DNA of 64,000 nucleotides, taken from Microbacterium sp. TPD7012. GTDB lineage: Bacteria; Actinomycetota; Actinomycetes; Actinomycetales; Microbacteriaceae. The notes below the pieces were generated by a model that saw only the letters and a list, made by a program, of their open reading frames with translations, ran no database searches and was not told where the DNA came from. The translations under genes were made by a program, and so were the position numbers. The DNA lies in contig NZ_QDFV01000003.1 in the NCBI RefSeq assembly GCF_003075395.1, positions 248,685 through 312,684 of the forward strand, read 5' to 3'. Of the stretch, positions 48,674-61,034 are shown piece after piece (the first letter of the stretch is position 1; each line of letters begins with the position of its first letter).

Positions 48674-50746
48674 ATGCCCGAGTCCCGAGACTTCACCGCG
48701 CCCGGCGGTCCAGCCCTCGACAACCTCGGCGTCCGTCTGCACGACGGCGTCGGGACCCTCCGTATCTGGTCGCAGAACGCCTCCTCCGTGGAGCTGGTCG
48801 TCTTCGACGCGACCGACCTCGACTGGGCGACCGACGAGGTCCCGCTCGAGCGACGCCCCGGCGGCATCTGGGAGGTCACCACGCCGCTCCTGCAGCCCGG
48901 CGTCCGCTACGCGATCCGCGTCGGCGGTCCGCACGGCCCCGGCAACACGTTCAACCCGGAGAGCCTGCTGCTCGATCCCTACGCGCGGGGCCTCGCCCAG
49001 GGCGACGGCTACGAGGAATGGCGCTCTGTCGTCATCGTCGACGGCTTCGACTGGGGCGACTCGCAGAAGCCGCGCGTCCCCCTCGACCGGACCGTGATCT
49101 ACGAAGGCCACCTCAAGGGCCTCACCAAGAGGCACCCCGACGTGCCTCCGGCTCTGCACGGGACGTATGCCGGACTCGCCCACCCGGCGATGATCGAGCA
49201 CCTCCACTCGCTCGGGGTCACCTCGGTCGAGCTCCTCCCCGTGCACGCGTTCGTCCCCGAGCCGCGCCTGCTGGAGCGCGGGCTGACCAACTACTGGGGC
49301 TACAACACCCTCAACTTCTTCACCCCCCACACCGCGTACGCCACCGAGGAGGCCCGCAAGGAGGGCCCTGAGGCCGTGCTCGCCGAGTTCAAGGGCATGG
49401 TGCGCCTGTTGCACGAGGCCGGGCTCGAGGTGATCCTTGACGTCGTGTACAACCACACCTCGGAGGAGGGCATCGGCGGTCCCCGTTCGAGCCTGCGCGG
49501 CATCGACAACGCGAGCTACTACCGTCAGGACGAGACGGGCAGGTACATCGACACGACCGGCTGCGGCAACACGCTGAACACCTCGACGGATGCCGGGGCG
49601 CGGCTGGTCCTCGACTCGCTCCGCTACTGGGCTCAGGAGATGCAGATCGACGGCTTCCGCTTCGATCTGGCCGCCGCGATCGCCCGGGACGGCGCGCACA
49701 CCTACACGCCGGAGCATCCGCTGCTGACGGCGATCGCCAACGACCCGGTCCTCGCCGAGACGAAGCTGATCGCCGAGCCGTGGGACGTCGGAATGGGCGG
49801 CTGGCAGACCGGGAACTTCCCGGCGGGGTGGCATGAGTGGAACGATCGCTACCGCGACCGGGTCCGCAACTTCTGGCTCAGCGACATCGACTACGCGCGG
49901 CGGGCCTCCGCCCCTGTCGGCATCGGCGGCTTCGCCACCCGGCTCGCCGGGTCGTCCAACACCTTCAGCGAGGCACGTGGTCCCCTGGCCAGCGTGAACT
50001 TCGTCACCGCCCATGACGGTTTCACCCTGCATGACCTCGTCGCCTACGACGTCAAGCACAACGAGGCGAACGGCGAGCAGAACCGCGACGGCGCCGACAT
50101 GAACCGTGCCTTCAACCACGGTGTCGAAGGGCCCACCGACGATCCGACCATCCTGGCGGCCCGCCGCAAGGCGATGCGCAACCTCCTCGGCACCCTGCTC
50201 CTCTCCGCGGGCATCCCGATGCTCACCGCCGGGGACGAGGTCGGACGGACACAGCGCGGCAACAACAACGCCTACGCGCAGGACTCCGCCATGACTTGGC
50301 TCGCCTGGGAGTTCGAACCCTGGCAGAAGGATCTCCGCGCGCACGTGGCGCGGTTGATCAGCCTGCGCGCCGAGAACCCCGCGCTGCGCCCGAGCAAGTA
50401 CGCGCGGCTCGGCGAGCACATCCCGAACGCCTCCGTCATGGACTGGTTCGATCAGAACGGCGAGACGATGGAGAGCGCCCAGTGGGCGGACCCGCGGAAC
50501 CGTACGCTCCAGTACGTCGCGGCCTCCACGCCCGACAAGGAGGCGGCCAACCGGATCCTGCTGATCGTCCACGGAACCGAATCGCCCATCGATGTGCGTC
50601 TCCCCGACGAGATCGAGGACGCGACGCGTTTCGTCTCGCTGTGGTCGAGCGCCGAGGAGCGCCCGTCGGATGCCGCGGAGGTGTTCGCCCCCGGTGACGT
50701 CCTGCCCATCCCCGGCACCTCCATGCGCCTGTTCCGGGTCGAATGA
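48674..50746 (+). CDS. glgX: Glycogen debranching enzyme GlgX
   Basis: A 690-residue GH13 isoamylase-type debranching enzyme. N-terminal CBM48-like fold, then DVVYNHTSEEG, catalytic Asp in FRFDLAAAI, Glu in LIAEPWDVG and TAHDGFTLHDLVAYD. It removes alpha-1,6 branches of limit dextrins. The glgE gene follows in the same direction after 65 bases. Confidence 0.94.
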   Translation: MPESRDFTAPGGPALDNLGVRLHDGVGTLRIWSQNASSVELVVFDATDLDWATDEVPLERRPGGIWEVTTPLLQPGVRYAIRVGGPHGPGNTFNPESLLLDPYARGLAQGDGYEEWRSVVIVDGFDWGDSQKPRVPLDRTVIYEGHLKGLTKRHPDVPPALHGTYAGLAHPAMIEHLHSLGVTSVELLPVHAFVPEPRLLERGLTNYWGYNTLNFFTPHTAYATEEARKEGPEAVLAEFKGMVRLLHEAGLEVILDVVYNHTSEEGIGGPRSSLRGIDNASYYRQDETGRYIDTTGCGNTLNTSTDAGARLVLDSLRYWAQEMQIDGFRFDLAAAIARDGAHTYTPEHPLLTAIANDPVLAETKLIAEPWDVGMGGWQTGNFPAGWHEWNDRYRDRVRNFWLSDIDYARRASAPVGIGGFATRLAGSSNTFSEARGPLASVNFVTAHDGFTLHDLVAYDVKHNEANGEQNRDGADMNRAFNHGVEGPTDDPTILAARRKAMRNLLGTLLLSAGIPMLTAGDEVGRTQRGNNNAYAQDSAMTWLAWEFEPWQKDLRAHVARLISLRAENPALRPSKYARLGEHIPNASVMDWFDQNGETMESAQWADPRNRTLQYVAASTPDKEAANRILLIVHGTESPIDVRLPDEIEDATRFVSLWSSAEERPSDAAEVFAPGDVLPIPGTSMRLFRVE

Positions 50747-50799
50747 CATCGGTCTCCGACCCACCCCGGTGATCGCTTCCCGCGACTACCGCTGGGCGG

Positions 50800-50805
50800 T
50801 ACGTT
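50800..50805 (+). promoter_or_regulatory. -10 box TACGTT, glgE-glgB
   Basis: TACGTT, six bases (GAGGGG), then GTG at 50812. It gives glgEB a promoter separate from glgX. Confidence 0.55.
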
Positions 50806-50811
50806 GAGGGG

Positions 50812-52880
<2,069 letters not shown>

Positions 52881-52884
<4 letters not shown>

Positions 52885-55085
52885 GCTACGTGGAAGACGC
52901 GACAGCGTCCGCCGACTGGGAGGCCATCGCCTCGGCAGAGCACCACGATCCGCACTCCGTGCTCGGCGCGCATCCGGTCAAGGATGCCGCCGACCGCACG
53001 GTCACCGTCGTGCGCGCCCGCCGTCCCCTCGCCGCATCCGTCGACGCGGTGTTCGGCGACGGGAGCCGCCTCGCGCTCTCGCACGTGGCCCACGGCATCT
53101 GGGAGGCCCAGCACGCCGGCCCGCCGCTCTCCTACCGCCTCGCCACCGCCTACGGCGACGACGAGGAAACCGTCCAGGGCGATCCGTACCGGCACTCCCC
53201 CGCGCTCGGAGACATCGACCTGCACCTGATCGCCGAGGGGCGCCACGAGCGGCTGTGGGAGGTTCTCGGCGCCCATCCCCGCACTCTCGACGGCGAGCAG
53301 GGCGTCTCCTTCGCCGTCTGGGCGCCGAACGCCTCGGCCGTCCGCGTCGTGGGAGACCACAACGGCTGGAACGGCGAGACGCACGCGATGCGTTCCATGG
53401 GCGTCAGCGGCGTCTGGGAGCTGTTCATCCCGGATCTTCCCGAGGGCACGAAGTACAAGTACCAGATCCGCACCCGGGAAGGCGCCTGGATCCTCAAGGC
53501 CGACCCGATGGCGCTCGCCGCCGAGGTGCCGCCCAACACGGCATCCGTCGTCACGTCGTCGTCGTACGTCTGGACGGACGGCGCATGGATGACCCGACGG
53601 GCGGCGACGCACGCGGTCGCGCAGCCGCTGTCGGTCTACGAGGTGCATCTCGGGTCCTGGCGACATGGTCTGGGCTATCGCGACATCGCCGAACCGCTCA
53701 TCCGGCACGTCACGGATGCCGGCTTCACGCACGTCGAGTTCATGCCGCTCGCCGAGCATCCCTTCGGGGGCTCCTGGGGCTACCAGGTCAGCGGGTACTA
53801 CGCGCCGACCAGCCGATTCGGATCCCCCGATGACCTGCGATACCTGATCGACCGGCTGCACCAGGCGGGCATCGGCGTGATCATGGACTGGGTGCCCGGC
53901 CATTTCCCCAAGGACGCCTTCGCGCTCGCGCGATTCGACGGGCAGCCTCTGTACGAGCACCCCGACCCTCGGCGCGGCGAGCACCAGGACTGGGGCACGC
54001 TCATCTTCGACTACGGCCGGAACGAGGTGCGCAACTTCCTGGTCGCGAACGCCCTCTACTGGTTCAGCGAGTTCCACGTCGACGGTCTGCGTGTCGACGC
54101 GGTCGCCTCGATGCTGTACCTGGACTATTCGCGGAACGCCGGCGAGTGGGAGCCGAACATCCACGGCGGTCGAGAGAACCTCGAGGCCATCCGCTTCCTG
54201 CAGGAGGTCAACGCGACCGCCTATCGTCTGCACCCGGGCATCCTGATGATCGCCGAGGAGTCGACGAGCTTCCCCGGCGTGACGGCGCCCACCGACCACG
54301 CCGGTCTCGGCTTCGGCTTCAAGTGGAACATGGGGTGGATGAACGACTCCCTCCAATACATCGAGCGCGACCCGATGTACCGCTCCCACCACGAGGGCGA
54401 GATGACGTTCTCGTTCGTGTACGCCTTCGGCGAGAACTATCTGCTGCCGATCAGCCATGACGAAGTCGTGCACGGCAAGGGCAGCCTGCTGGCGAAGATG
54501 CCGGGCGACCACTGGCACAAGCTCGCCAACGTCCGCGCCTACCTCGCGTACATGTGGGGGCACCCGGGCAAGAAGCTGCTGTTCATGGGACAGGAGTTCG
54601 GGCAGATCGCCGAGTGGTCCGAGGGCCGCGAGCTCGACTGGTGGCTGCTGGACCAGCCCTCGCACGTGCAGCTGCAGAGCTTCGTCGGGGCGCTCAACCA
54701 CACCTACCGGGCCCAGGCGCCGTTGTGGGAGCGGGACAACGACGGATCGTCGTTCTCGCGGCTCGGTGCACCGGCGTGGGAGCCGACGGTGATCGCGTTC
54801 GAGCGTCGCGACGCGCACGGCGGCAGGCTCGTCGTCGTCAGCAACTTCGCCGGTGTCGAGCGCACCGGCCACCGCCTGGTGCTGCCGCGCGAGGGCGTCT
54901 GGCAGGAGATCCTCAACACGGATGCCGCGGACTACGGCGGCCGAGGCTCAGGGAACCTCGGCATGGTCATCGCCCACGCCGAGGGCGACGGTGCGCCGAC
55001 GGCCACGATCACGCTGCCGGCGCTGTCGACGCTCTGGCTGCGTCACCAGCCGGAGCCTCACGTGCCGACGATCACGAACGGTTGA
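52881..55085 (+). CDS. glgB: 1,4-alpha-glucan branching enzyme GlgB
   Basis: A 734-residue GH13 branching enzyme with two CBM48-like N-terminal domains (the first from about residue 20). Catalytic Asp is in GLRVDAVASMLYLDYSR, Glu in MIAEESTS, and SHDEVVHGKGSLL binds the chain. It makes alpha-1,6 branches on glucan extended by GlgE. Start fixed by ATGA overlap. Upstream in-frame sequence is antisense-like. Confidence 0.96.
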
Positions 55086-55104
55086 GCGAGGGAGCGCTCC
55101 TTCC

Positions 55105-55123
55105 GATCGGGATCGTCCCGGTC
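55105..55123. terminator. Weak hairpin between glgB and ybbN
   Basis: GATCGGGA-TCG-TCCCGGTC is an 8-bp stem with one G-T pair between convergent genes. No T-run follows, so the terminator call is tentative. Confidence 0.4.
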
Positions 55124-55136
55124 GTGACTCAGCTGC

Positions 55137-56060
55137 TCAGAAGAGCAGCGACGACAAGCGGTTGCGCGCGGTGATCACCCGCGGGTCTGCCGCGCCGATC
55201 AGCCCGAACAGCTCGACCAGACGCTCCCGCACGGGCGTGCGCTCGTCGGAGGGAAGCTGCGCGAAAAGATCGAGCAGACGACCGAACGCGTCCTCGACAT
55301 GGCCTCCGGCGAGATCGAGATCCGCGACCGCGAACTGCGCCTGGACGTCCAAGGGCGCATCGGCGGCAACGGCACGCGCCGCCTGGAGATCGAGGCCCTG
55401 CACACGATCGAGCAGGCGGACCTGTCCCAGACCTGCCAGCGCATCCTCGTCGCGCGGGTTCTCCGCGAGCGCCTTCTCGTAGGCGCGGATGGCGGCTGCG
55501 TAGTCCCCCGTCTCGATCGCCGCGAACGCCTCGGCGTGCAGCGGAGGCAGCGGCGGCTCCTCGGCCGGTTCCGCGTCTCCGGCGTCTTCTCCGACGGAGA
55601 GCGAACCCGTCACGCCGTTCTGGGCGGCGACCTGGAGCAGCTGGGCGAAGACGTCGCGCACCTGCTGCTCGGGGACGGCACCGGTGAACATCGGGACCGG
55701 CTGACCGGCGATGAGCGCGACCACCATCGGGATCGACTGCGCCCGGAAGCTCTGCGCGAGCTGCGGGTTGGCATCGACGTCGACCTTGGCGAGCAGCACG
55801 CGGCCGCCGAGCTCCCTGGTCACCTTCTCGATGATGGGACTCAGCTGCTTGCAGGGTCCGCACCACTCGGCCCAGAGGTCCACGACGACGGGCACCGTGC
55901 GGGAGAGCTCGAGGATCTGGCCGAAAGTCTCGTCGGTGGCATCCACGACGACGTCGACGACAGCGGGCGCCGGAGCGCCGGCCGGCGCAGGAGCCGGTCG
56001 GTTGCGGAGGCTGGACAGGTCGACGGCGCCGCGCAGGGCGGCGGGAGAGATCTCACTCAT
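55137..56060 (-). CDS. Thioredoxin-TPR co-chaperone (YbbN/CnoX-like)
   Basis: A 307-residue protein. Thioredoxin domain at about residues 38-145 with the redox-active WCGPC (C67, C70), then a TPR-like helical region that ends LFGLIGAADPRVITARNRL. YbbN proteins hold unfolded and oxidised proteins for chaperones. In classical YbbN the redox Cys pair is often absent. Its presence here favours CnoX-like or disulfide activity. ATGA overlap with the membrane ORF upstream. Confidence 0.88.
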   Translation of the reverse strand: MSEISPAALRGAVDLSSLRNRPAPAPAGAPAPAVVDVVVDATDETFGQILELSRTVPVVVDLWAEWCGPCKQLSPIIEKVTRELGGRVLLAKVDVDANPQLAQSFRAQSIPMVVALIAGQPVPMFTGAVPEQQVRDVFAQLLQVAAQNGVTGSLSVGEDAGDAEPAEEPPLPPLHAEAFAAIETGDYAAAIRAYEKALAENPRDEDALAGLGQVRLLDRVQGLDLQAARAVAADAPLDVQAQFAVADLDLAGGHVEDAFGRLLDLFAQLPSDERTPVRERLVELFGLIGAADPRVITARNRLSSLLF

Positions 56061-58039
56061 TCGATCACCTTCACGGACAGCAGGTCCTGGCGGACGGCCA
56101 GAAGCTTGATCTGCTCCGTCGATCCCTGCGCCGGGACCGAGAAGAACAGCTGGAACTCGTACGTCGTCTCGACGCCCTTCGCGGACTCCGACACACCGGT
56201 CAGCGCCTTGGCCTGGGCGTTCTCGCCGAAGCGGATCACGGCATCCGTCGTGGTCGGCGTGACGCTCTCGGTGTCGGTCAGGGACACGGCCACGATCGCG
56301 CCGCTGTCGAGCGTCGTCATCGACACGGGCACCGAGGTGGTCGGCGCCATGTCGAACGCCGCCTGCGACGTCGCGGACGCCCCGTTGTCGGCGAGCGTCT
56401 GCACGACCGCCTGACGGCTGTCGACGATGGACTTCGCCAGGTTCAGCGACAGGTCGTCGAAGAGGCCGTAGGAGGCGCTCTTGTCACCGGAGTCGACGAC
56501 GTCGGCGAAGGCGGCGGACAGCTCGCCGGGCGCGACGCGCAGGAACGCGGAGTCCTGCGGGACGAGAGAGGTGCCCAGCCACGCGGCCGCCACGTCCGGG
56601 AAGACGGCGTCGGCCGACATCTCCGCCATATCGGTGACCTTGTAGTTCGACCACGGGTCGGCCTGGGTCATGGTGAGGATGACGGGCGGGACGGTGTCGT
56701 CGCTCGCTCCCTTGGAGAGCATGAGAACCGTGCGGGGCCAGCGGTCGGTCGCTTCGGGGAGCACGACCTCGACCTCGTCGGTCGGGATGACGGACGGGAG
56801 CGGAGAGTCGGTGATCTGCGTGCGCAGCGCGTACTCCGTGGTCCGCGCCGCGAGGGCCGGTCCGTCCAGACGGGTCGACGCCAGATCGATGTCGAGAGCG
56901 GTGTCGGCCTCTTCGAGTGTGCCGGAGATCGTCTGCAGGATCCGTGTGGCCTGCGCCTCGGTGACGGCGGGCGGCTTCTGATTCTCCGGCGCGATCACGG
57001 TCGGGCTCGGCGATGGCGACGGCGCGCCCTCGTCGAACTGCGGCCACGAATCCGAAGAGCAGCCGGCGACGAGTAGAGCCGTCACGCCGAGAGCCGGGAG
57101 CGCCAGCATGCGGCGCCGACGGGCAGGGCGTGCGGCGCGCATCTGGTTCCTCGCACCCGGATCCTTGCCCTCGTCCACGATCTCCGCGTCTTCGATCTTC
57201 TTCTCCTCGGACGCGTCCGTCGGCGCAGCGGGCTCGGTCGACTCGATCGCCTCCCGCTCGGCCGGAGGCAGCGCGGCGACATCGATCGGCTGCGTGACCG
57301 GAAGCGGGCCGGGGCCCTTGCGACGGGGACCGCGCCCGCGACGCTGGTGCCGGATCCCGAGAACGTAGAGGATGAGCCCGACCAGGAGCACGGCACCGCC
57401 AGCGGCCATGAGCGGTCCGGCCCACGGCGTGGAGGTGTCGAGCGGCCAGGAGACCGCGATGTCGTCGGGTGCATCCTTCGTGCCGTCGTAGGCGATCAGG
57501 ACGCTGGTGCCCTCCGGGAGCTGCATGTTGTCCGCGATGAGCGCGTTCTCGTCGCCGAAGGAGTCCAGCCAGAGGTCGGATCCCGCCGGGTTGCGGCCCG
57601 AGGACTCCTCGGTCGTCGCGTCGGAGCCATCCGTCCCCGCCTCGGGAGCGGTGGTCTCCTCGGGCACGGGCGTCTCCTCGGGCGCAGGGGTGGCATCCGA
57701 GTCATCCGATGCGGCCGCTGCCTCGACGTGCTCGACGTCGAGCGTGCCATCCTTCGCCACCGTGACGTGGTTGTAGTCCGAGTCGGCCAGCCACGCCTCC
57801 ATGTCGGGCGTGCGTCCGTAGCTCGCGAAGATCTCTCCCTCGCCCCGGACGAGCAGCGTCTGGGCACCGGGGTTGGTCCGGAGCACATCGCCGTCGAGGA
57901 GCACGAACGGCGCCGATTCCGCGATCTCCACCTGGGTCTGCTGCGACGGCGGCCCCAGGAAGATGGTTCGCTGGGCGATCCCTGCCCCGATCAGCACCGC
58001 GGCCAGCACGAAGGCCACGACGGCCCATACGAAACGCAC
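56057..58039 (-). CDS. Two-module envelope protein: membrane part plus lipoprotein-like part
   Basis: A 660-residue ORF. Residues about 1-24 and 208-228 are hydrophobic spans around an acidic, Thr/Pro-rich extracellular region. A cytosolic basic/acidic stretch follows. Then comes a second signal-peptide-like unit: Met300, Arg-rich start, LLVAGC (Cys at 327) and SSDSWPQFDEGAPSPSPSP. The C-terminal 330 residues are a folded exported-type domain. A likely ribosome binding site (CGAGGA, five to six bases before the internal ATG at 57142) suggests a separate product. The start is the GTG at 58039 with GAGGAG upstream. Another GTG at 58054 is in frame. Function unknown, and a genuine fusion is possible. 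Confidence 0.7.
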   Translation of the reverse strand: MRFVWAVVAFVLAAVLIGAGIAQRTIFLGPPSQQTQVEIAESAPFVLLDGDVLRTNPGAQTLLVRGEGEIFASYGRTPDMEAWLADSDYNHVTVAKDGTLDVEHVEAAAASDDSDATPAPEETPVPEETTAPEAGTDGSDATTEESSGRNPAGSDLWLDSFGDENALIADNMQLPEGTSVLIAYDGTKDAPDDIAVSWPLDTSTPWAGPLMAAGGAVLLVGLILYVLGIRHQRRGRGPRRKGPGPLPVTQPIDVAALPPAEREAIESTEPAAPTDASEEKKIEDAEIVDEGKDPGARNQMRAARPARRRRMLALPALGVTALLVAGCSSDSWPQFDEGAPSPSPSPTVIAPENQKPPAVTEAQATRILQTISGTLEEADTALDIDLASTRLDGPALAARTTEYALRTQITDSPLPSVIPTDEVEVVLPEATDRWPRTVLMLSKGASDDTVPPVILTMTQADPWSNYKVTDMAEMSADAVFPDVAAAWLGTSLVPQDSAFLRVAPGELSAAFADVVDSGDKSASYGLFDDLSLNLAKSIVDSRQAVVQTLADNGASATSQAAFDMAPTTSVPVSMTTLDSGAIVAVSLTDTESVTPTTTDAVIRFGENAQAKALTGVSESAKGVETTYEFQLFFSVPAQGSTEQIKLLAVRQDLLSVKVIE

Positions 58040-58217
58040 GAATAGTCTCCTCACGCATCCCGGATATCCACCCGAGACGCAACACTCGACATTTCAGACT
58101 AGCGAAACCTCCTGTGTGTTGCCCACGAGCAGCTCCGCTCCATGTCCGACCGGCACGTCGCACGGTCCGCCGAGACGCGGCTCGATAATCTGAGGCCACA
58201 CGTTCCGAGGAGCCGAG

Positions 58218-59279
58218 ATGAAGATCCACAATCCCTTCCGCACCGCCCTGGTGGCGACGCTCGGCGTAGGGCTCGGCATCCTGCTGATCGGCAGCGTCGA
58301 GACGCTGTCGACCGTGCTCCTGTATCTCGGCACCGCCCTGTTCCTCAGCCTCGGCCTCGATCCTCTCGTGTCGTATCTCGAGCGCCGTCGACTCCCCCGC
58401 TGGCTTGCCGTGCTGGTCACGATCCTCGCGGTGCTCGCGATCTTCGTCGGCATCGTGCTCATCGTCCTTCCTGTGCTCGTGAACCAGATCTCCCAGCTGA
58501 TCGCCCAGATCTCGGCGATCGTCCAGCGGGGAACCGCGATCGACGATCTGAAGGACTGGATGAAGGGCGCCTTCCCGAACCTTCGCGTCGACGACGTCTT
58601 CAGCTACGTCGAGGAGTGGCTCAACACGAACCTCACGGAGATCGGCGGCTCGATCGGTCAGGGAGTCCTCGTGGCGAGCGGCGCCGTGCTCAGCGGCCTC
58701 TTCGGCGCGTTCATCGTGCTCATCCTCACGATCTACCTCACGGCCTCCACGCCCTCCCTCAAGCGCGCCGTCTACCAGCTGGCCCCGGCGTCGAAGCGCG
58801 ACCGATTCATCGACCTGGCCGACCAGATCACCGACTCGGTCGGCTACTACGTCATGGGGCAGGTCACCCAGGGCGTGATCAACGGCGTGCTCAGCGCGGT
58901 GTATCTGTCGATCATCAAGGCGCCGTTCCCCGCCGTGCTCGCCGTGGTCGCCTTCTTCTTCTCGCTGATCCCGCTCGTGGGCACGCTGACGGGCTCGACG
59001 ATCATCGTGCTGGCGTGCCTGATCCCGGGACTGGGCTCGCCCGCCACGGCGATAGCAGCGGGCATCTACTACCTGATCTACATGCAGATCGAGGCGTACA
59101 TCATCTCGCCGCGCATCATGAGCCGAGCCGTGTCCGTGCCCGGCGCCGTGGTCGTGGTCGCGGCTCTCGCCGGCGGCAGCCTGCTGGGCCTGCTCGGCGC
59201 ACTCATCGCGATCCCCGTCGCGGCGAGCATCCTGATCATCTACCGGCAGGTGCTCATCCCACGCATGAACGAGCTCTGA
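58218..59279 (+). CDS. AI-2E (PerM-type) family transporter
   Basis: A 353-residue membrane protein with about seven to eight hydrophobic segments. The start region (FRTALVATLGVGLGILLI), the extracellular helical stretch around QISQLIAQISAIVQRGTAID and the C-terminal IPVAASILIIYRQV are of the AI-2E exporter/PerM family. Substrate unknown. Its SD is GAGGAGCCGAG. The 178-base gap to the divergent membrane ORF shows no other element. Confidence 0.88.
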   Translation: MKIHNPFRTALVATLGVGLGILLIGSVETLSTVLLYLGTALFLSLGLDPLVSYLERRRLPRWLAVLVTILAVLAIFVGIVLIVLPVLVNQISQLIAQISAIVQRGTAIDDLKDWMKGAFPNLRVDDVFSYVEEWLNTNLTEIGGSIGQGVLVASGAVLSGLFGAFIVLILTIYLTASTPSLKRAVYQLAPASKRDRFIDLADQITDSVGYYVMGQVTQGVINGVLSAVYLSIIKAPFPAVLAVVAFFFSLIPLVGTLTGSTIIVLACLIPGLGSPATAIAAGIYYLIYMQIEAYIISPRIMSRAVSVPGAVVVVAALAGGSLLGLLGALIAIPVAASILIIYRQVLIPRMNEL

Positions 59280-59286
59280 CGTCCGC

Positions 59287-60006
59287 TCAGGCGGGCGGCC
59301 AGTGGGTCGCCAGAGGCAGCGCGGGCGCGTTCACCGCGGCCACGATCTCCGTGAGGACGCGTCGCGTCTGCGTCTCGCCGACCCAGAGGTGCTTGCCCCC
59401 GTCCACGGCGATGAGCTGCGCCTGCGGGATCGATGCGAAACGCTGTCGGGCTTCTTCCGGGCGGAGGTAGTCGTCCAGCTCGGGCACCAGGACGACGACG
59501 GGCAGATCCGTGCTCGCCCAGGCCGCCACTTCCTCTTCGGTCGCGCGGTGCAACGGGGGCGAGAGCAGGATGATGCCCTCGATCTCGTGCTCACGGCCGT
59601 ACTTCAGCGCCAGCTCGGTCCCGAACGACCACCCCAGCAGCCAGGGGCGGGGAAGGCCGCGCTCGTGGACGAAGTCCATGGCGGCAGCCACATCGAACTG
59701 CTCGGCGGCGCCGCCGTCGAACCCGCCCTCGCTCGTGCCGCGGGGGGAGGTCGTGCCGCGGGTGTTGAACCGCAGCACGGCCAGGTCCGCGAGAGCCGGG
59801 AGGCGGGCTGCGGCCTTGCGAAGGATGTGGGAGTCCATGAACCCACCGCCGGTGGGAAGCGGGTGCAGCGTCACGAGAGTGGCGACCGGTGCGGTGTGCT
59901 CCGGTTGGGAGAGCTCCCCCACGAGCGTCAGCCCGTCGGCCGTCTGCAGCTCGATCTCGTCACGTCGGGCGGGGAGCTCCAGCGGCCCCCGGATCTCGAT
60001 GCTCAA
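59287..60006 (-). CDS. Alpha/beta hydrolase (dienelactone-hydrolase-like)
   Basis: A 239-residue hydrolase. Nucleophile in GWSFGTELALKYG, a Gly-His oxyanion region TLHPLPTGGGFMDSHIL and a His near GGKHLWVGE. I choose TTG at 60006 as start: it overlaps the small zinc gene stop as TTGA and has GGAGGG five bases upstream. The ATG 27 bases earlier lacks an SD and would overlap more. Substrate unknown. Confidence 0.78.
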   Translation of the reverse strand: MSIEIRGPLELPARRDEIELQTADGLTLVGELSQPEHTAPVATLVTLHPLPTGGGFMDSHILRKAAARLPALADLAVLRFNTRGTTSPRGTSEGGFDGGAAEQFDVAAAMDFVHERGLPRPWLLGWSFGTELALKYGREHEIEGIILLSPPLHRATEEEVAAWASTDLPVVVLVPELDDYLRPEEARQRFASIPQAQLIAVDGGKHLWVGETQTRRVLTEIVAAVNAPALPLATHWPPA

Positions 60007-60290
60007 GCGACCCTCCAGCAATGCGTGTGCCAATGACGTCGTGCCGCGAGGTCCGCGGCATCTCCCAGAACTCCGTCAGCGCGCCACGCCACCAGGTGCG
60101 GCGTGCCGGGCTCGATGTCCTGCGCGCACCCGGGGCAGCGATAGGCCTTCTGCGCCTGGGGGGCGGAGACGGGCTGCACCGTCCACTCGCTGCCGCGTCG
60201 GACTTCCGTGCGCTTCCAGCCGGCGAGCAGGCGCTCGAGGGAATCCTCGGCGTCAGGGCGCGCCGGACGGCGGCGGTGGGAGCGTGGCAC
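60003..60290 (-). CDS. Small zinc-ribbon-like protein
   Basis: A 95-residue protein with CPGCAQDIEPGTPHLVAW and a later ARRHWHTHCWRVA. The Cys2...His/Cys pattern suggests one structural zinc. The N-terminal half is basic (GTG start PRSHRRRPARPD) and may bind nucleic acid. No family recognised. Its stop overlaps the hydrolase start. Confidence 0.68.
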   Translation of the reverse strand: MPRSHRRRPARPDAEDSLERLLAGWKRTEVRRGSEWTVQPVSAPQAQKAYRCPGCAQDIEPGTPHLVAWRADGVLGDAADLAARRHWHTHCWRVA

Positions 60291-60299
60291 GATGCCGGC

Positions 60300-60986
60300 T
60301 CACCACCAGTGGTTGTTCGTCCAGAAGGCGTGCGCGCCGGCCCAGCTGCCGTAGCGACCCGTCGCGTAGCCGTTGGCCCAGCGCAGATTGTCCACGGGGT
60401 CGTAGCCGTTGCCCGGCACCTTGCTGCACGGCAGCGCCTGAACGAGACCGCAGGCCCCCGACGACGAGTTCGTCGCGTTGGGGTTCCAGCCGCTCTCCTT
60501 GGACACGATGTAGTCGACGTAGCCCCAGTCGCTCTCGGCGATGCCTGCGGCGGCCATCCACTCGGCCGGTGCTCCCCCGCCGGTGTAGTACAGGGGCCCG
60601 CTGCCCGACGACTCGTCACTCGAACCGGATGCCGCGGCGGGCACCGGGACGGGGACCGGCTTGGGCTTGACGTACACCTCGAACGTGCCGCGCACGGCCG
60701 GCGTGATGGGCGTTCCCTCGACCGTGACGGTGAGGTTCTGCGTGTCGGCGAGAGCGACGGAGTATGCCGAGTCCGGGGTCTCCTCCTGCACCGGCTCAGC
60801 CAGTGCCACTCCCGTGGGAGCGACCAGCGCGCCGGCGAATGCGACGACGGCGAGAGCACTGAAGACGCCGACGACCCCGCGGCGGCGTGACCACCGACGA
60901 GTGCCCTTGCGCGCGGAATTGACCGTCGCTGCGGGCACCAGCGACGAGTCGTTTCGTTCGAGTGTCATGTCGTTTCGGGAGTTCAC
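60300..60986 (-). CDS. Secreted lytic-transglycosylase-like protein
   Basis: A 228-residue exported protein. Arg-rich n-region and hydrophobic core (VVGVFSALAVVAFAGALV) then an ALA-EP cleavage region, a Pro-rich linker (KPKPVPVPVPAAASGS) and a C-terminal lysozyme-like domain with catalytic Glu in IVSKESGWNPNAT and the typical ACGLVQALPCSKV. It probably cuts or remodels peptidoglycan. GTG start, with a TAGACT box 10 bases before it. Confidence 0.85.
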   Translation of the reverse strand: MNSRNDMTLERNDSSLVPAATVNSARKGTRRWSRRRGVVGVFSALAVVAFAGALVAPTGVALAEPVQEETPDSAYSVALADTQNLTVTVEGTPITPAVRGTFEVYVKPKPVPVPVPAAASGSSDESSGSGPLYYTGGGAPAEWMAAAGIAESDWGYVDYIVSKESGWNPNATNSSSGACGLVQALPCSKVPGNGYDPVDNLRWANGYATGRYGSWAGAHAFWTNNHWW

Positions 60987-61034
60987 GATGAGTGACAGTC
61001 TACGCAGACCTTGCTGAGACGGCCATCAGAAACG

